DNA of 53,459 nt from Bacteroidia bacterium (GCA_030430535.1 JAUIKY010000023.1:1-53459); one strand, 5' to 3'. Positions 6,715 through 15,969 are shown, counted from the first letter of the stretch. Program-made: numbers and translations. Notes: generated from the letters alone by a model not told the origin.

Positions 6715-8163
6715 ATGCAAAACAAAATAGACAACAGTAAGAAAGTCTTCCCCTTTGGGGAAGATTTAGATGGGGTCAGAAATGTACTCATTATCGGCGC
6801 CGGCCTTTGCGGCAGCCTGTTGGCATTGCGTTTAGGCCAACGTGGCTACAACGTTTCGGTTTACGAAAAACGTCCCGATTTACGAAAAGTAGACATTAGC
6901 TCTGGGCGCTCCATTAATTTGGCGTTTTCCAATCGCGGACAAAAAGCTATGAGGCTGGTTGGTTTGGAAGAAAAAGTAAAAGCACTCTGCATCCCCATGA
7001 ATGGACGAATGATCCACGATACGCATGGTAACACCTTTCTTTCAAATTACAGCGGGCGTGAGTACGAATACATCAATTCCGTTTCCCGTGGCGGACTCAA
7101 CGCTTTACTTTTAGATGAAGCCGAAAAACACGAAAACGTCAAGGTCTTTTTTAATAGTAAATGTTTGTCGGTCGATTTTGAAAACACCACCGCCCTATTT
7201 AAAGATTATAACACCAAAAAGCAATTTGTAGAGGACGCCGATGTTATTATCGCCGCCGATGGCGCTGGTTCGGCACTTCGAAAGAGTTATTATTTAGGCA
7301 AAAAATTCCTGTTCAGTTTTTCACAGGATTGGCTTACGCACGGATACAAGGAATTGGCCATCTTGCCCAATGAAAATAGCGATTATAAAACGTATAAAAA
7401 TGCTTTGCATATTTGGCCCCGCGGTGATTTTATGCTCATTGCACTGCCCAATTTGGACGGCAGTTTTACCGTCACCCTCTTTTTAAGTTACGATGAGGGC
7501 GAATACAATTTCAACAACCTTACCTCTGAAAAGAAGGTACTGGAGTTTTTCAAAAAAGAATTCCCCGATGCCTTGGCCATTATGCCCAATCTTTTGGATG
7601 ATTTTTTCAGCAACCCCACTTCGCCACTGGGCACCATAAAATGTTCGCCGTGGCATTATAAAGGCAACACGCTCTTAATGGGCGATGCGGCCCATGCTAT
7701 CGTGCCGTTTTACGGACAAGGGATGAACGCCTCATTTGAAGATGTTACCGAATTCGATAAGGTTTTAGACCAAGGGCTAAATGATTGGGAAACAGTTTTT
7801 AAAACCTTTGAAAAAAACAGAAAAAAAGACACCGACGCTATTGCCGATTTAGCCATTGATAATTTCCACGAAATGAAAGACCACGTGGCCAACCCCATTT
7901 TTCAAGAAAAACGTAAACTGGAAATGGCTTTGGAAAAAGAGTTTCCTAATGAATATGCATCAAAATATTCCATGGTGACTTTTAATGAAAATATGGGCTA
8001 TCGAGAAGCCATGATTACAGGCCGAGCACAAGACAAAGCGATTTTAAATTTATTGACCGATAATGAAATCGACCTAAATGGCGATTTAAAAACGAACCTA
8101 GAAAAAATAAAAAAAGAAACCGAAGCAATTTTAGAAGACGATAGAATTGCAGGATTGAAATAA
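6715..8163 (+). CDS. kmo: Kynurenine 3-monooxygenase
   Basis: FAD-dependent hydroxylase converting kynurenine to 3-hydroxykynurenine with NADPH and O2. Seen: Rossmann motif IIGAGLCGSLLALRL (about residues 25-39), the second flavin motif LLMGDAAHAIVPFYGQGMN, and the KMO-typical SSGRSINLAFSNRG. 482 residues, a little longer than most bacterial forms because residues 11-21 (VFPFGEDLDGV) are encoded by a dispersed CTTCCCC repeat. There is no later ATG before the Rossmann fold, so the start must lie before or inside the repeat. KynU is 14 bases upstream; the next gene is 101 bases downstream across a REP-like hairpin. Confidence 0.95.
   Translation: MQNKIDNSKKVFPFGEDLDGVRNVLIIGAGLCGSLLALRLGQRGYNVSVYEKRPDLRKVDISSGRSINLAFSNRGQKAMRLVGLEEKVKALCIPMNGRMIHDTHGNTFLSNYSGREYEYINSVSRGGLNALLLDEAEKHENVKVFFNSKCLSVDFENTTALFKDYNTKKQFVEDADVIIAADGAGSALRKSYYLGKKFLFSFSQDWLTHGYKELAILPNENSDYKTYKNALHIWPRGDFMLIALPNLDGSFTVTLFLSYDEGEYNFNNLTSEKKVLEFFKKEFPDALAIMPNLLDDFFSNPTSPLGTIKCSPWHYKGNTLLMGDAAHAIVPFYGQGMNASFEDVTEFDKVLDQGLNDWETVFKTFEKNRKKDTDAIADLAIDNFHEMKDHVANPIFQEKRKLEMALEKEFPNEYASKYSMVTFNENMGYREAMITGRAQDKAILNLLTDNEIDLNGDLKTNLEKIKKETEAILEDDRIAGLK
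6746..6777 (+). repeat. CTTCCCC-type dispersed repeat, copy 2 (in kmo 5' end)
   Basis: CTTCCCCTTTGGGGAAG palindrome followed by ATTTAGATGGGGTC. It matches copies at 6666-6697 (inverted) and 11796-11827 and is in frame within kmo. Confidence 0.75.
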
Positions 8164-8167
8164 GCCT

Positions 8168-8190
8168 GTCATTACGAGGAATGTAATGAC
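8168..8190. repeat. REP-like hairpin GTCATTAC...GTAATGAC
   Basis: An 8-bp perfect stem with loop GAGGAAT, followed by GAAGTAATCT. It belongs to the same family as the cluster at 47141-47406 and fills the kmo-ridA gap. Confidence 0.75.
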
Positions 8191-8264
8191 GAAGTAATCT
8201 TTTTAATTGCAGTTTCAAATTGACAGATTGCTACTGCAAATTTTCATACTAAGCTAGAAAAAAA

Positions 8265-8696
8265 ATGATTCGCAATAACCAAAACTACGAACCTATGGAC
8301 AACAAAAACGTAACACCCCGAGGCGCTTACCCACATACCAAACGGGTGGGCGATTTTATATTCGTTTCAGGCACCAGTTCGAGGCGGCCAGACAACAGCA
8401 TTGCCGGTGTTGAGATTATAGATAATATGGGCACGAAGCATCTCAACATTGAAGTGCAAACCCGCGAAGTATTAAAAAACATTGAAAAAAACCTTGCCAA
8501 AGAAGGCGCCACCTTAAAAGATGTGGTTGACGTCACCACTTTTTTGGTAAATATGAACGACTTTGCCGGATACAATAAAGCCTACGCCGAATTTTTTGAT
8601 GCCGAAACCGGCCCTACACGAACCTCCGTAGCCGTTCACCAGTTGCCCCACCCCGATTTAGTGGTGGAAATTAAAGTTGTGGCTTATAAAAAATGA
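8265..8696 (+). CDS. Rid-family 2-aminomuconate deaminase
   Basis: A 143-residue YjgF/RidA-fold protein ([19 protein letters not shown], then the [28 protein letters not shown] end with the Rid active-site arginine). The N-terminal [14 protein letters not shown] and the operon context point to the 2-aminomuconate deaminase subgroup (AmnD/NbaF), which releases ammonia from 2-aminomuconate to give 4-oxalocrotonate. ATG at 8265 or 8298 are both possible starts; the Rid core begins after the second. Its stop overlaps the start of the dehydrogenase gene by 4 bases (ATGA), a sign of translational coupling. A general imine deaminase role cannot be excluded. Confidence 0.85.
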   Translation: MIRNNQNYEPMDNKNVTPRGAYPHTKRVGDFIFVSGTSSRRPDNSIAGVEIIDNMGTKHLNIEVQTREVLKNIEKNLAKEGATLKDVVDVTTFLVNMNDFAGYNKAYAEFFDAETGPTRTSVAVHQLPHPDLVVEIKVVAYKK

Positions 8697-10132
8697 ATAT
8701 TCAAAACTACATAAACGGACAATTCACAGACCCTATTTCCAATGAATGGCTGGATAATTACTGCCCGTCTGACGGAGAAGTTTATGGCAAAATACCCAAC
8801 TCCTCAATAGAAGATGTTGAGATAGCTTACCAAAGTGCCAAATCAGCCTTTGGGCTGTGGTCACAAACCACATTGGAAGAACGCAGTCGCATTCTCTTAA
8901 AAATTTCAGAATTAATTGAGGATAATTTACAGGAATTGGCAGAAGCCGAAAGCCAAGACAATGGTAAGCCCATTTCTTTGGCCAAGGCTGTCGATATTCC
9001 AAGAGCGGCCAGTAATTTTCGGTTTTTTGCACATGCCATTACACAATTTTTTAGCGAAAGCCACGAGTCCGTTGGGCAAAACGCCATGAATTATACGCTT
9101 AGGCAGCCCATTGGTGTGGTGGGGTGTATTTCGCCATGGAATTTACCTCTGTATTTATTCACTTGGAAAATAGCACCTGCCCTTGCAGCTGGAAATTGCG
9201 TGGTCGCCAAACCCAGCGAAGTCACGCCACTATCTGCCTATCTTTTGGGAGACATCTGTAATAAAGCCGGATTGCCCAAAGGGGTTTTAAATATTGTCCA
9301 CGGCAGCGGAACAACCACAGGACAGGCCATTGTTGAACACCCGGGCATAAAAGCCATTAGCTTTACCGGCGGCACCAAAACGGGAGCTGAAATAGCCAAA
9401 ATAGCAGCACCTATGTTCAAAAAACTGTCGTTGGAAATGGGTGGAAAAAACCCCAATATTATTTTTGCCGATTGCGATTATGACGATATGCTGAACACCA
9501 CGGTAAAATCATCTTTTTCCAACCAAGGCCAGATTTGTTTATGCTGCAGTCGTATTTTTGTGGAAGCCTCTATTTACAATAAATTCAAAACCGATTTTAT
9601 TGAAAAAGTAAAAGAACTTAAAGTAGGTCACCCTTCTGAAGACAGCACTCAAATTGGGGCATTGGTTTCAAAAGCCCATTTGAAAAAAGTTATGGGATAC
9701 ATTGAAATAGCCGAGAATGAGGGCGGGAAAATATTATGCGGAGGAAATAAAGTTACGGTTAAAAATTTTGAAAACGGCTATTATTTAGAACCGACGGTTA
9801 TTGAGGTTACCAACAATGAATGCCGCATCAACCAAGACGAAGTTTTTGGCCCCGTGGTGACTATTATGCCATTTTATTCGGAAGATGAAGCCCTGAGTTT
9901 GGCAAACCAGACGAAATATGGCTTATCGGCTACCATTTGGACCAACAATTTAAAACGTACCATGCGAATGACTCAACAAATACAAGCTGGAATTATTTGG
10001 GTGAACACTTGGATGATGCGTGATTTACGTACCCCTTTTGGGGGAATAAAGGGCTCTGGAATGGGGCGCGAAGGTGGCTTTGAAGCGCTTCGTTTTTTTA
10101 CGGAACAGAAAAATGTTTGTATAAAGTATTGA
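8693..10132 (+). CDS. 2-Aminomuconate 6-semialdehyde dehydrogenase
   Basis: NAD-dependent aldehyde dehydrogenase, 479 residues, converting 2-aminomuconate 6-semialdehyde to 2-aminomuconate (AmnC/NbaE type). Seen: [32 protein letters not shown] cofactor loop, catalytic Glu in [10 protein letters not shown], catalytic Cys in [14 protein letters not shown], and the EVFGPVVTI segment. Coupled to the Rid gene by a 4-base overlap. The substrate assignment rests on neighbours (ACMS decarboxylase, 3-hydroxyanthranilate dioxygenase); sequence alone supports the ALDH8/betaine-aldehyde-like class. A 145-base gap with a GTCATGCTGAACTTG repeat follows. Confidence 0.9.
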   Translation: MNIQNYINGQFTDPISNEWLDNYCPSDGEVYGKIPNSSIEDVEIAYQSAKSAFGLWSQTTLEERSRILLKISELIEDNLQELAEAESQDNGKPISLAKAVDIPRAASNFRFFAHAITQFFSESHESVGQNAMNYTLRQPIGVVGCISPWNLPLYLFTWKIAPALAAGNCVVAKPSEVTPLSAYLLGDICNKAGLPKGVLNIVHGSGTTTGQAIVEHPGIKAISFTGGTKTGAEIAKIAAPMFKKLSLEMGGKNPNIIFADCDYDDMLNTTVKSSFSNQGQICLCCSRIFVEASIYNKFKTDFIEKVKELKVGHPSEDSTQIGALVSKAHLKKVMGYIEIAENEGGKILCGGNKVTVKNFENGYYLEPTVIEVTNNECRINQDEVFGPVVTIMPFYSEDEALSLANQTKYGLSATIWTNNLKRTMRMTQQIQAGIIWVNTWMMRDLRTPFGGIKGSGMGREGGFEALRFFTEQKNVCIKY

Positions 10133-10141
10133 CAACTTGTT

Positions 10142-10156
10142 GTCATGCTGAACTTG
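10142..10156. repeat. GTCATGCTGAACTTG dispersed repeat, partial copy
   Basis: Same family as 13671-13695 and 39073-39097 (GATGCTGAATCAAGTTCAGCATGAC). Here one arm is clear, and the continuation (TGCTGAATTTATTTCAG) is degenerate. Confidence 0.55.
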
Positions 10157-10277
10157 CATGTGCTGAATTTATTTCAGTATTTTCAGCTTCTCATAATTAA
10201 ATAGAATATAAAGTTAATCAAATTCCTGCCGTAGCTTATCTTGAGCGATGGCCAAAACACAGGAACAATAAAATGAT

Positions 10278-11060
10278 ATGGATTTAAAAATAAACAACAA
10301 AAACGCCTTAGTTTGCGGAAGTACACAAGGCATCGGAAAAGCGACCGCTATTGCCCTTGCCAATGAAGGGGTTAATGTAACCTTGGTGGCTAGAGACAGG
10401 GAAAAACTAAAGGCTGTTTTAGATGAACTGCCACAACACAGAAACCACAGTTATATTGTGGCCGATTTTAACAACCCCAGAGAATTACAGGAACAAGTAA
10501 TTAAGTTTATTGAAAAAAATCACGGCTTCCATATTCTTGTAAACAACACGGGAGGCCCGAGGAGTGGCGACATTTTAACCGCCAGTCTGGAAGAATTTGA
10601 CAAAGCCTTTACTATGCACATAAAATGCAACCACGTGCTGGCACAAGCTACCATCCCGTTTATGAAACAAGAAGGTTTTGGCAGAATTATCAATATTATT
10701 TCTACTTCGGTGAAAGAGCCCATTCCGGGATTGGGTGTGAGTAATACCATTCGTGGTGCCGTTGGCAACTGGAGCAAAACCCTGGCCGGTGAGCTCGGGG
10801 CTTACGGTATTACCGTAAACAATATTCTTCCAGGTTTTACCGAAACCGAAAGATTAAATGATATTATAAAAATTAAAGCCAATAATGAAGACACTACTGT
10901 TGAGAGCATGACCGAAACCATGAAAAACTACACTCCGGCCAAGCGCTTTGCAAAACCTGAAGAAACTGCTAGTGCCGTAGCGTTTTTGGCCAGCGAAGCT
11001 GCAGCTTATATTAATGGCATTAACATTCCTGTTGATGGCGGGAGAACCAAATCACTATAA
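10278..11060 (+). CDS. SDR-family protein with altered catalytic residues
   Basis: A 260-residue short-chain dehydrogenase/reductase fold: cofactor glycine motif CGSTQGIGKA, the NNTGGPRSGD segment in place of NNAG, and the VNNILPGFTETER region. In the active site the expected YxxxK reads SNTIR (VSNTIRGAVGNWSKTLA), so Tyr is Ser and Lys is Arg. It may still bind NAD(P) but classic SDR catalysis is doubtful. Placed between the aminomuconate semialdehyde dehydrogenase and 3-hydroxyanthranilate dioxygenase genes, so a step or accessory role in aminomuconate metabolism is inferred, not shown. Gaps of about 140 bases on both sides contain dispersed repeats. Confidence 0.85.
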   Translation: MDLKINNKNALVCGSTQGIGKATAIALANEGVNVTLVARDREKLKAVLDELPQHRNHSYIVADFNNPRELQEQVIKFIEKNHGFHILVNNTGGPRSGDILTASLEEFDKAFTMHIKCNHVLAQATIPFMKQEGFGRIINIISTSVKEPIPGLGVSNTIRGAVGNWSKTLAGELGAYGITVNNILPGFTETERLNDIIKIKANNEDTTVESMTETMKNYTPAKRFAKPEETASAVAFLASEAAAYINGINIPVDGGRTKSL

Positions 11061-11123
11061 CCTAACATTAACAACAAACGCTTTTTGTTTTATAGTTTTA
11101 TACTTAATTTTATAAACGTAAAC

Positions 11124-11187
11124 TGCGTGAGGGATTGCAGCTAGCTACCGTGTAGCGCGAAAAGCCCGACCCGATAGGGGCACGCCC
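11124..11187 (+). repeat. GCGTGAGGGAT...GGCACGCCC dispersed repeat, short copy
   Basis: Begins TGCGTGAGGGAT and ends AGCCCGACCCGATAGGGG then CACGCCC. Both ends match, inverted, the longer copy at 22093-22200. GC-rich against its surroundings. It fills the gap before the dioxygenase gene. Confidence 0.75.
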
Positions 11188-11200
11188 AAAACATATAATT

Positions 11201-11737
11201 ATGAGCAAACTGGTTTCCCCTTTGAATTTTAAGGATTGGATTGAAGAGCACAGGCACCTCCTAAAACCGCCGGTGGGCAACAAAGTAGTGTGGAAAGATG
11301 CCGATTTTATTGTGATGGTGGTTGGCGGCCCCAATAGCAGAAAGGACTATCACTACAATGAAACGCCCGAATTCTTTTATCAGGTGGAAGGCGATATTGT
11401 TTTAAAAATTATTGACAATGGCACGCCCAAAGATGTTCATATTAAAGAGGGCGATATATATTTGCTTCCGCCGAAAGTTCCGCACTCTCCGCAGCGCGGT
11501 GCCAATACTGTGGGTTTGGTTATTGAATACAAACGCCCTAAAGGCATGAAAGATGCCCTGGTTTGGTTTTGCGAACATTGCACTACCAAACTTTACGAGG
11601 AAGATTTTACACTTGAAAATATTGAAACCGATATGCCTAAAATTTTTGACCGTTATTATAGCGATACAGACAAACGCAGTTGCCCCAATTGCGGCGAGGT
11701 GATGCAACCACCAAAAAAGGTTCAGCTGGAGGAATAA
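11201..11737 (+). CDS. 3-Hydroxyanthranilate 3,4-dioxygenase
   Basis: Non-haem Fe(II) cupin enzyme opening 3-hydroxyanthranilate to 2-amino-3-carboxymuconate semialdehyde (ACMS). 178 residues, the bacterial single-cupin length. Seen: DYHYNETPEFFYQVEGD with the His and Glu metal ligands, LLPPKVPHSPQR with the second His, and the C-terminal rubredoxin-like site made of CEHC and CPNC typical of the bacterial enzymes. ACMS decarboxylase follows 38 bases later, so the unstable ring-opened product would be passed on directly. Confidence 0.96.
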   Translation: MSKLVSPLNFKDWIEEHRHLLKPPVGNKVVWKDADFIVMVVGGPNSRKDYHYNETPEFFYQVEGDIVLKIIDNGTPKDVHIKEGDIYLLPPKVPHSPQRGANTVGLVIEYKRPKGMKDALVWFCEHCTTKLYEEDFTLENIETDMPKIFDRYYSDTDKRSCPNCGEVMQPPKKVQLEE

Positions 11738-11775
11738 TGCCTGATTAATTTTTCCAAAAGGAATAAACAGCAACT

Positions 11776-12903
11776 ATGACGAATAACGCTAAAAATCCTT
11801 CCCCTTCGGGGAAGTTGGAAGGGGCTCGAAAACTGCGCATAAACGGCCATTCGCACCTGCTTCCCTACCCCGAGGAAATACCCGAATACATGCAGGAAAA
11901 GGGAATTTTCTGGGTGGATAAAGACCGAAAATTTATGCTCCAAAAAGACTGGAGCCGTCCGGTTACCGATTCGAGTTTCTTTTTGCACGAAAAACTGGAT
12001 TGGATGTCGCGTTACAACATAGACCATGCTGTGGTTTTAAACCTGTCGCAGCTTTACGGCAACGGTTTGCGGGTGGAGGAAATGAAAAAAGCGCTGCGGT
12101 TCCAAAACGATTTTAACGCCCGCATACAGCACGACCACCCGAGTAAATTTACCTGTGGATTCGTGGTGCACCCTGGTTTTGTGCGGAGTGCCTGTTGGGA
12201 GATTGAACGCTGTGTTGAAGAACATGGTATGCAATTATTGTGTTTGCCCACCCATTACATGGACACCATTGGTACTTGGCGCTGTATTTTTGATGAAGAG
12301 AACGAACCCATTTTCGAACTCGCCAACCATTATAACCTCGCCGTTGAAATTCACCCATACGATGGCGAAAAGTTCATAAAATTAGAAAATACAGCTTGGC
12401 GTTTCCACCTTATTTGGATGTTGGCCCAATGTGGTGACGCCTATCATTTTTTAACTTTGAACGGCTACCAAGAAAAATACCCGAATATGCGCACTTGCTT
12501 TGCGCATGGCGGACAGTTGGCACAAATAAACCTAGGAAGACGCATACAAGGCTTTGATGGTCGCCCTGATTTATTTGAAGGGAAACACCACCCCCGAAAA
12601 GCAGTTGGGCACAAAAACATCTTTTTCGACACGCTGGTTCACGATACTGGTGGTTTGGAATTATTGATTAAAAACCACGGCGCCAAACAAGTGCTTATGG
12701 GTCTGGACGACCCTTACCCTTTGGGCGAAATGGAAAGCACCAAACAATCGTCGTACCCCGGAAAAATTTTGGATTTAGCCAAAGAACGAAATATTATCAC
12801 ACAAGTTGAACACGATGCCATGTGGGAAGATAATGTGATACAGTGGCTGTGTGGCGATGATGAAACTGCAAAACAAAAATTAATTAAAAGAATATTGAAC
12901 TGA
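11776..12903 (+). CDS. 2-Amino-3-carboxymuconate-6-semialdehyde decarboxylase (ACMSD)
   Basis: Amidohydrolase-fold zinc enzyme decarboxylating ACMS to 2-aminomuconate semialdehyde, diverting carbon from quinolinate toward energy metabolism. Metal ligands are visible as NGHSHLLP (HxH), AVEIHPYDG, and GLDDPYPLGE (Asp). 375 residues, about 35 more than the usual bacterial enzyme. Part of the extra N-terminus (residues 7-18, NPSPSGKLEGAR) is encoded by a dispersed CTTCCCC repeat. A TTG inside the repeat at 11815 is an alternative start; no ATG lies between the repeat and the HxH motif. Its stop overlaps the next start by one base (TGATG). Confidence 0.95.
   Translation: MTNNAKNPSPSGKLEGARKLRINGHSHLLPYPEEIPEYMQEKGIFWVDKDRKFMLQKDWSRPVTDSSFFLHEKLDWMSRYNIDHAVVLNLSQLYGNGLRVEEMKKALRFQNDFNARIQHDHPSKFTCGFVVHPGFVRSACWEIERCVEEHGMQLLCLPTHYMDTIGTWRCIFDEENEPIFELANHYNLAVEIHPYDGEKFIKLENTAWRFHLIWMLAQCGDAYHFLTLNGYQEKYPNMRTCFAHGGQLAQINLGRRIQGFDGRPDLFEGKHHPRKAVGHKNIFFDTLVHDTGGLELLIKNHGAKQVLMGLDDPYPLGEMESTKQSSYPGKILDLAKERNIITQVEHDAMWEDNVIQWLCGDDETAKQKLIKRILN
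11796..11827 (+). repeat. CTTCCCC-type dispersed repeat, copy 3 (in ACMSD 5' end)
   Basis: CCTTCCCCTTCGGGGAAG palindrome followed by TTGGAAGGGGCTC. In frame in the ACMSD gene and homologous to copies at 6666-6697 and 6746-6777. Confidence 0.75.
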
Positions 12904-13547
12904 TGCATTTTATACCCGAAGATATTGACGAATACGTTTCCGACCACTCGGAAAACGAACCAGAGTTGTTGCAACAATTAAACCGTGAAACCAATCAAAA
13001 AATATTGCAACCCCGCATGCTTAGCGGACATTACCAAGGTCGGTTTTTAAGTTTGATTTCAAAATTAATCAACCCAAAAAATATTTTGGAAATTGGCACT
13101 TACACGGGCTACTCGGCGTTGTGTTTGGCCGAAGGCATGCAAAAGTATGGCACTTTAGACACCATTGACATCAACGAGGAATTATACGATTTTCAAAGAA
13201 AATATTTCGACCAATCGGGCTACGGAAAACAAATTGTACAGCATTTGGGGAATGCACTCGACATTATTCCGAAGTTAGACAAAACCTACGATTTGGTTTT
13301 TATTGATGCCGATAAAGAAAACTACTCCAATTATTTTGAAGTTATCATTGACAAGCTGAATACCGGCGGTGTTATTTTGTCTGACAATGTACTTTGGAGC
13401 GGAAAAGTGTTGGAAACAAGTTTTAAAAAAGACGACACCTCTACTCCGGCCCTTATTGAATACAACAAGCTTTTAAAAGACGACCCCAGAGTTGAAACCG
13501 TTATTTTGCCCATTCGCGATGGTTTGACCATTAGCCGGAAGGTTTAG
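12903..13547 (+). CDS. Class I SAM-dependent O-methyltransferase
   Basis: A 214-residue catechol-type O-methyltransferase (PF01596 pattern): ILEIGTYTGYSALCLA SAM-binding motif, then VFIDADKENYSNYF with a metal-binding Asp, and GGVILSDNVLWSGKV. Metal-dependent methyl transfer to a catechol-like hydroxyl is the family activity. It overlaps the ACMSD stop by one base and is the last gene of the operon; whether it methylates a hydroxylated kynurenine-pathway intermediate or an unrelated phenol cannot be told from sequence. Confidence 0.9.
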   Translation: MHFIPEDIDEYVSDHSENEPELLQQLNRETNQKILQPRMLSGHYQGRFLSLISKLINPKNILEIGTYTGYSALCLAEGMQKYGTLDTIDINEELYDFQRKYFDQSGYGKQIVQHLGNALDIIPKLDKTYDLVFIDADKENYSNYFEVIIDKLNTGGVILSDNVLWSGKVLETSFKKDDTSTPALIEYNKLLKDDPRVETVILPIRDGLTISRKV

Positions 13548-13670
13548 CTTAAACCGAATTAGGCATAGTGTTGTTTGTTCCTTAAAAGGGTTTCAACTCC
13601 GCTAAACCTGACACTGCTTTTAACGAATATCCGTTATCTATCATAAAATAGTAATTTGCAAACGACATGA

Positions 13671-13695
13671 GATGTTGAATCGAGTTCAGCATGAC
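13671..13695. repeat. GATGTTGAATCGAGTTCAGCATGAC dispersed hairpin
   Basis: Imperfect palindrome (GTTGAA/TTCAGC arms) nearly identical to 39073-39097. It lies between convergent genes. The rest of the 13548-13716 gap shows no gene. Confidence 0.7.
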
Positions 13696-13716
13696 GAAAA
13701 GCAGAGCTCAAGCCCT

Positions 13717-15969
13717 TTAAGACGCTTTTATCAGTTTCAGATTACCGCGCCTGCTATTTTGAATGTGGGTGCTAATCACTTGGAAAAATTCGTAATTATC
13801 AAAGGGTTTTATAACCACATCGTTATAACCAATGCTCTCGTACATTTGTTTGATTTCCTCAAGATCGGCAGCCGTTAAAGCAATAATAGGGATGGTTTTA
13901 TTAAATTCACGAATGGCTTCAGTGGCTTCGTTTCCATTCATTATAGGCATATTGATGTCCATTAAAACCAAGTCGTATTTTTTTCGGCTTACGGCCTCAA
14001 AAGCTTCCTTTCCATTTTTAACGATGGTACAGGCATAACCCTGTTTTTCCAAAAGGTTCTTGGTAACCACTTGGTTAATTTTATTGTCTTCGGCCACTAA
14101 AATTTCATACTTTTCCTTGGGGCGTTCAATTTGATTGTTGGGTGCTTGCGGTTCCGTAGAAGATTTGCTCTTATCGATTTCAAACTCTACTTCAAAACTA
14201 AAGGTTGTACCCATACCTTCTTTACTTTTTAAATCTATTTTGCTGTTAAAAAGTGCAATTAAATTTTTGGTAATGGAAAGGCCTAGACCCGTACCTTGGT
14301 AGTTTATATTGCTATCTTTAAGCTGTGAAAAGGTCTCGAATATAGCATCGAATTTATCCTTTGGAATACCTATACCGTTATCTTCAATTTCAAACTTAAG
14401 GCCTACGCTAGCATCATCCAAACTGGTTAACCGTACCCGAAGATTAATGATGCCGTTGCTGGTAAATTTTATACTGTTGCCAATTAAATTGATTAAAATT
14501 TGCGACAGCCTAACATTATCACATAAAATACGTTCCGGCAAACGGTCGTCGATAGTGAGCTTTATCTTATTATTGGTCTCTACCAACCTGTAATCAAAGG
14601 AATTGGAAATATCCTCCAACATACTTTTTAAATCGACCGATACATTTTGAAGCTCCACTTTATTGGATTCCATTTTACCAACCTGTAAAATATCATTGAT
14701 CAAGTTTAAGAGGTAGTCTCCCGAATGTTTTAGGGATTTTAAGTATTTGCGATCGCGGTTGTTCAAGTTACTGTTATCCAACAAAAGGGAGGCAATACCC
14801 ACCACTCCATAAAGTGGCGTTCGCAGTTCGTGCGTTACATTTGAGATAAACTTGGTTTTTAACTCAGAGGTTTTTAACGCTTCATTTTTTGCCGCTTCAA
14901 GTTCGTTGTTTTTAATTTTAAGGGTTTGTGTCAGTTTTCTTTTTGAAGCATAGCCGATGTAAATGATTATTAAAAAGATGAGCAACATAACCGTAGCTAT
15001 CATGATAATCACATTTATCTTTTTTACTTTGTTTGTTATTTCAAGCTGTTGCAGCCGCTCTAAATTGGCCAATGAGGCATTGTTTTTATATTCCTCAATT
15101 TGCAGTTTTGATTTTGTAATGGCGTCTTGCTTCTGTTCTCTCTGGTTTAGCAGCTCTTCTTTAACGGTATTATACTCCAATAAAGCAAGATAGGCCTCTG
15201 TACTTTTGCCCGATTTTGCCAAAGCAATAGACTGCTGCATGTACACATTGCTTAGTAGCTCTAAGTGGCCTTCCTTCTTACCTTCCAGCAAGCCAATGGC
15301 ACTATTAAAATTAATTTGGGCATTGTTAAACAGCTCTTTACGGGCATAATACAAACCATTTACGTAGCTAAAATAAGCTTGTAAACGAGTTGATAAATTT
15401 TCACTTTTTAAATGTTCCTTAACGTACAACAGTCCCACTAAGGCTTGGTTCAAACTGTTCTTATCGATGTAGAGTTCGCATAGATTCAACCTGGTGCGCA
15501 ATACCAATTCTTGAACTTTAGTTTTATCGGCCTCAACTGTGTCCCCTCCCATCAAAGCAAAGCTTAAGGCTTTTTCAAAATATGTTATGGCCTTAGCGTA
15601 ATCCTTTTTAGCCTTATATATTTTGGCCAAGTTGTGATAGGTTTCTGCCATCAAAACCTTATCATCTGTTTGGTTAAGCGACTGTATGGCCAATAAATAG
15701 CTTTCTTCGGCTGTTTTGTAGTTTTCAACCAAACTGTAAATGTTCCCTATGTTGAAACTGGCTACCGCATAACCGTAATGGTCTTGAATGGAATCTGACA
15801 GCGACCTCGCCTTTACAAAGCCTTCATAAGACTTCACTAAATTGTTGTTATGATAGAACTGAATGGATGAAGCGTTGATATCATCAATATGCCTGATAAT
15901 TTCGCGTTCCTCTTTACCAAAGGAAAGCATGGCAAAGGAAAGAAAACAGATGAGTAGGTTTGTTTTCAT
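13717..15969 (-). CDS. TPR-containing hybrid sensor histidine kinase/response regulator
   Basis: A 750-residue membrane sensor. In order: signal peptide (about 1-18), periplasmic TPR-like helical repeats (about 35-300), coiled coil, one TM helix (about 318-341), HisKA with phospho-acceptor His380 in SNVTHELRTPLYG, HATPase (NLIGNSIKFTSNG, DNGIGIPKDKF, GTGLGLSITKN), and a C-terminal receiver with Asp671 in LMDINMPIMNG. There is no DNA-binding output domain, so a partner (an HPt protein or separate regulator) is expected elsewhere. No cognate target is adjacent; it converges with the tryptophan operon and is transcribed toward it. Ligand unknown. Confidence 0.93.
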   Translation of the reverse strand: MKTNLLICFLSFAMLSFGKEEREIIRHIDDINASSIQFYHNNNLVKSYEGFVKARSLSDSIQDHYGYAVASFNIGNIYSLVENYKTAEESYLLAIQSLNQTDDKVLMAETYHNLAKIYKAKKDYAKAITYFEKALSFALMGGDTVEADKTKVQELVLRTRLNLCELYIDKNSLNQALVGLLYVKEHLKSENLSTRLQAYFSYVNGLYYARKELFNNAQINFNSAIGLLEGKKEGHLELLSNVYMQQSIALAKSGKSTEAYLALLEYNTVKEELLNQREQKQDAITKSKLQIEEYKNNASLANLERLQQLEITNKVKKINVIIMIATVMLLIFLIIIYIGYASKRKLTQTLKIKNNELEAAKNEALKTSELKTKFISNVTHELRTPLYGVVGIASLLLDNSNLNNRDRKYLKSLKHSGDYLLNLINDILQVGKMESNKVELQNVSVDLKSMLEDISNSFDYRLVETNNKIKLTIDDRLPERILCDNVRLSQILINLIGNSIKFTSNGIINLRVRLTSLDDASVGLKFEIEDNGIGIPKDKFDAIFETFSQLKDSNINYQGTGLGLSITKNLIALFNSKIDLKSKEGMGTTFSFEVEFEIDKSKSSTEPQAPNNQIERPKEKYEILVAEDNKINQVVTKNLLEKQGYACTIVKNGKEAFEAVSRKKYDLVLMDINMPIMNGNEATEAIREFNKTIPIIALTAADLEEIKQMYESIGYNDVVIKPFDNYEFFQVISTHIQNSRRGNLKLIKAS

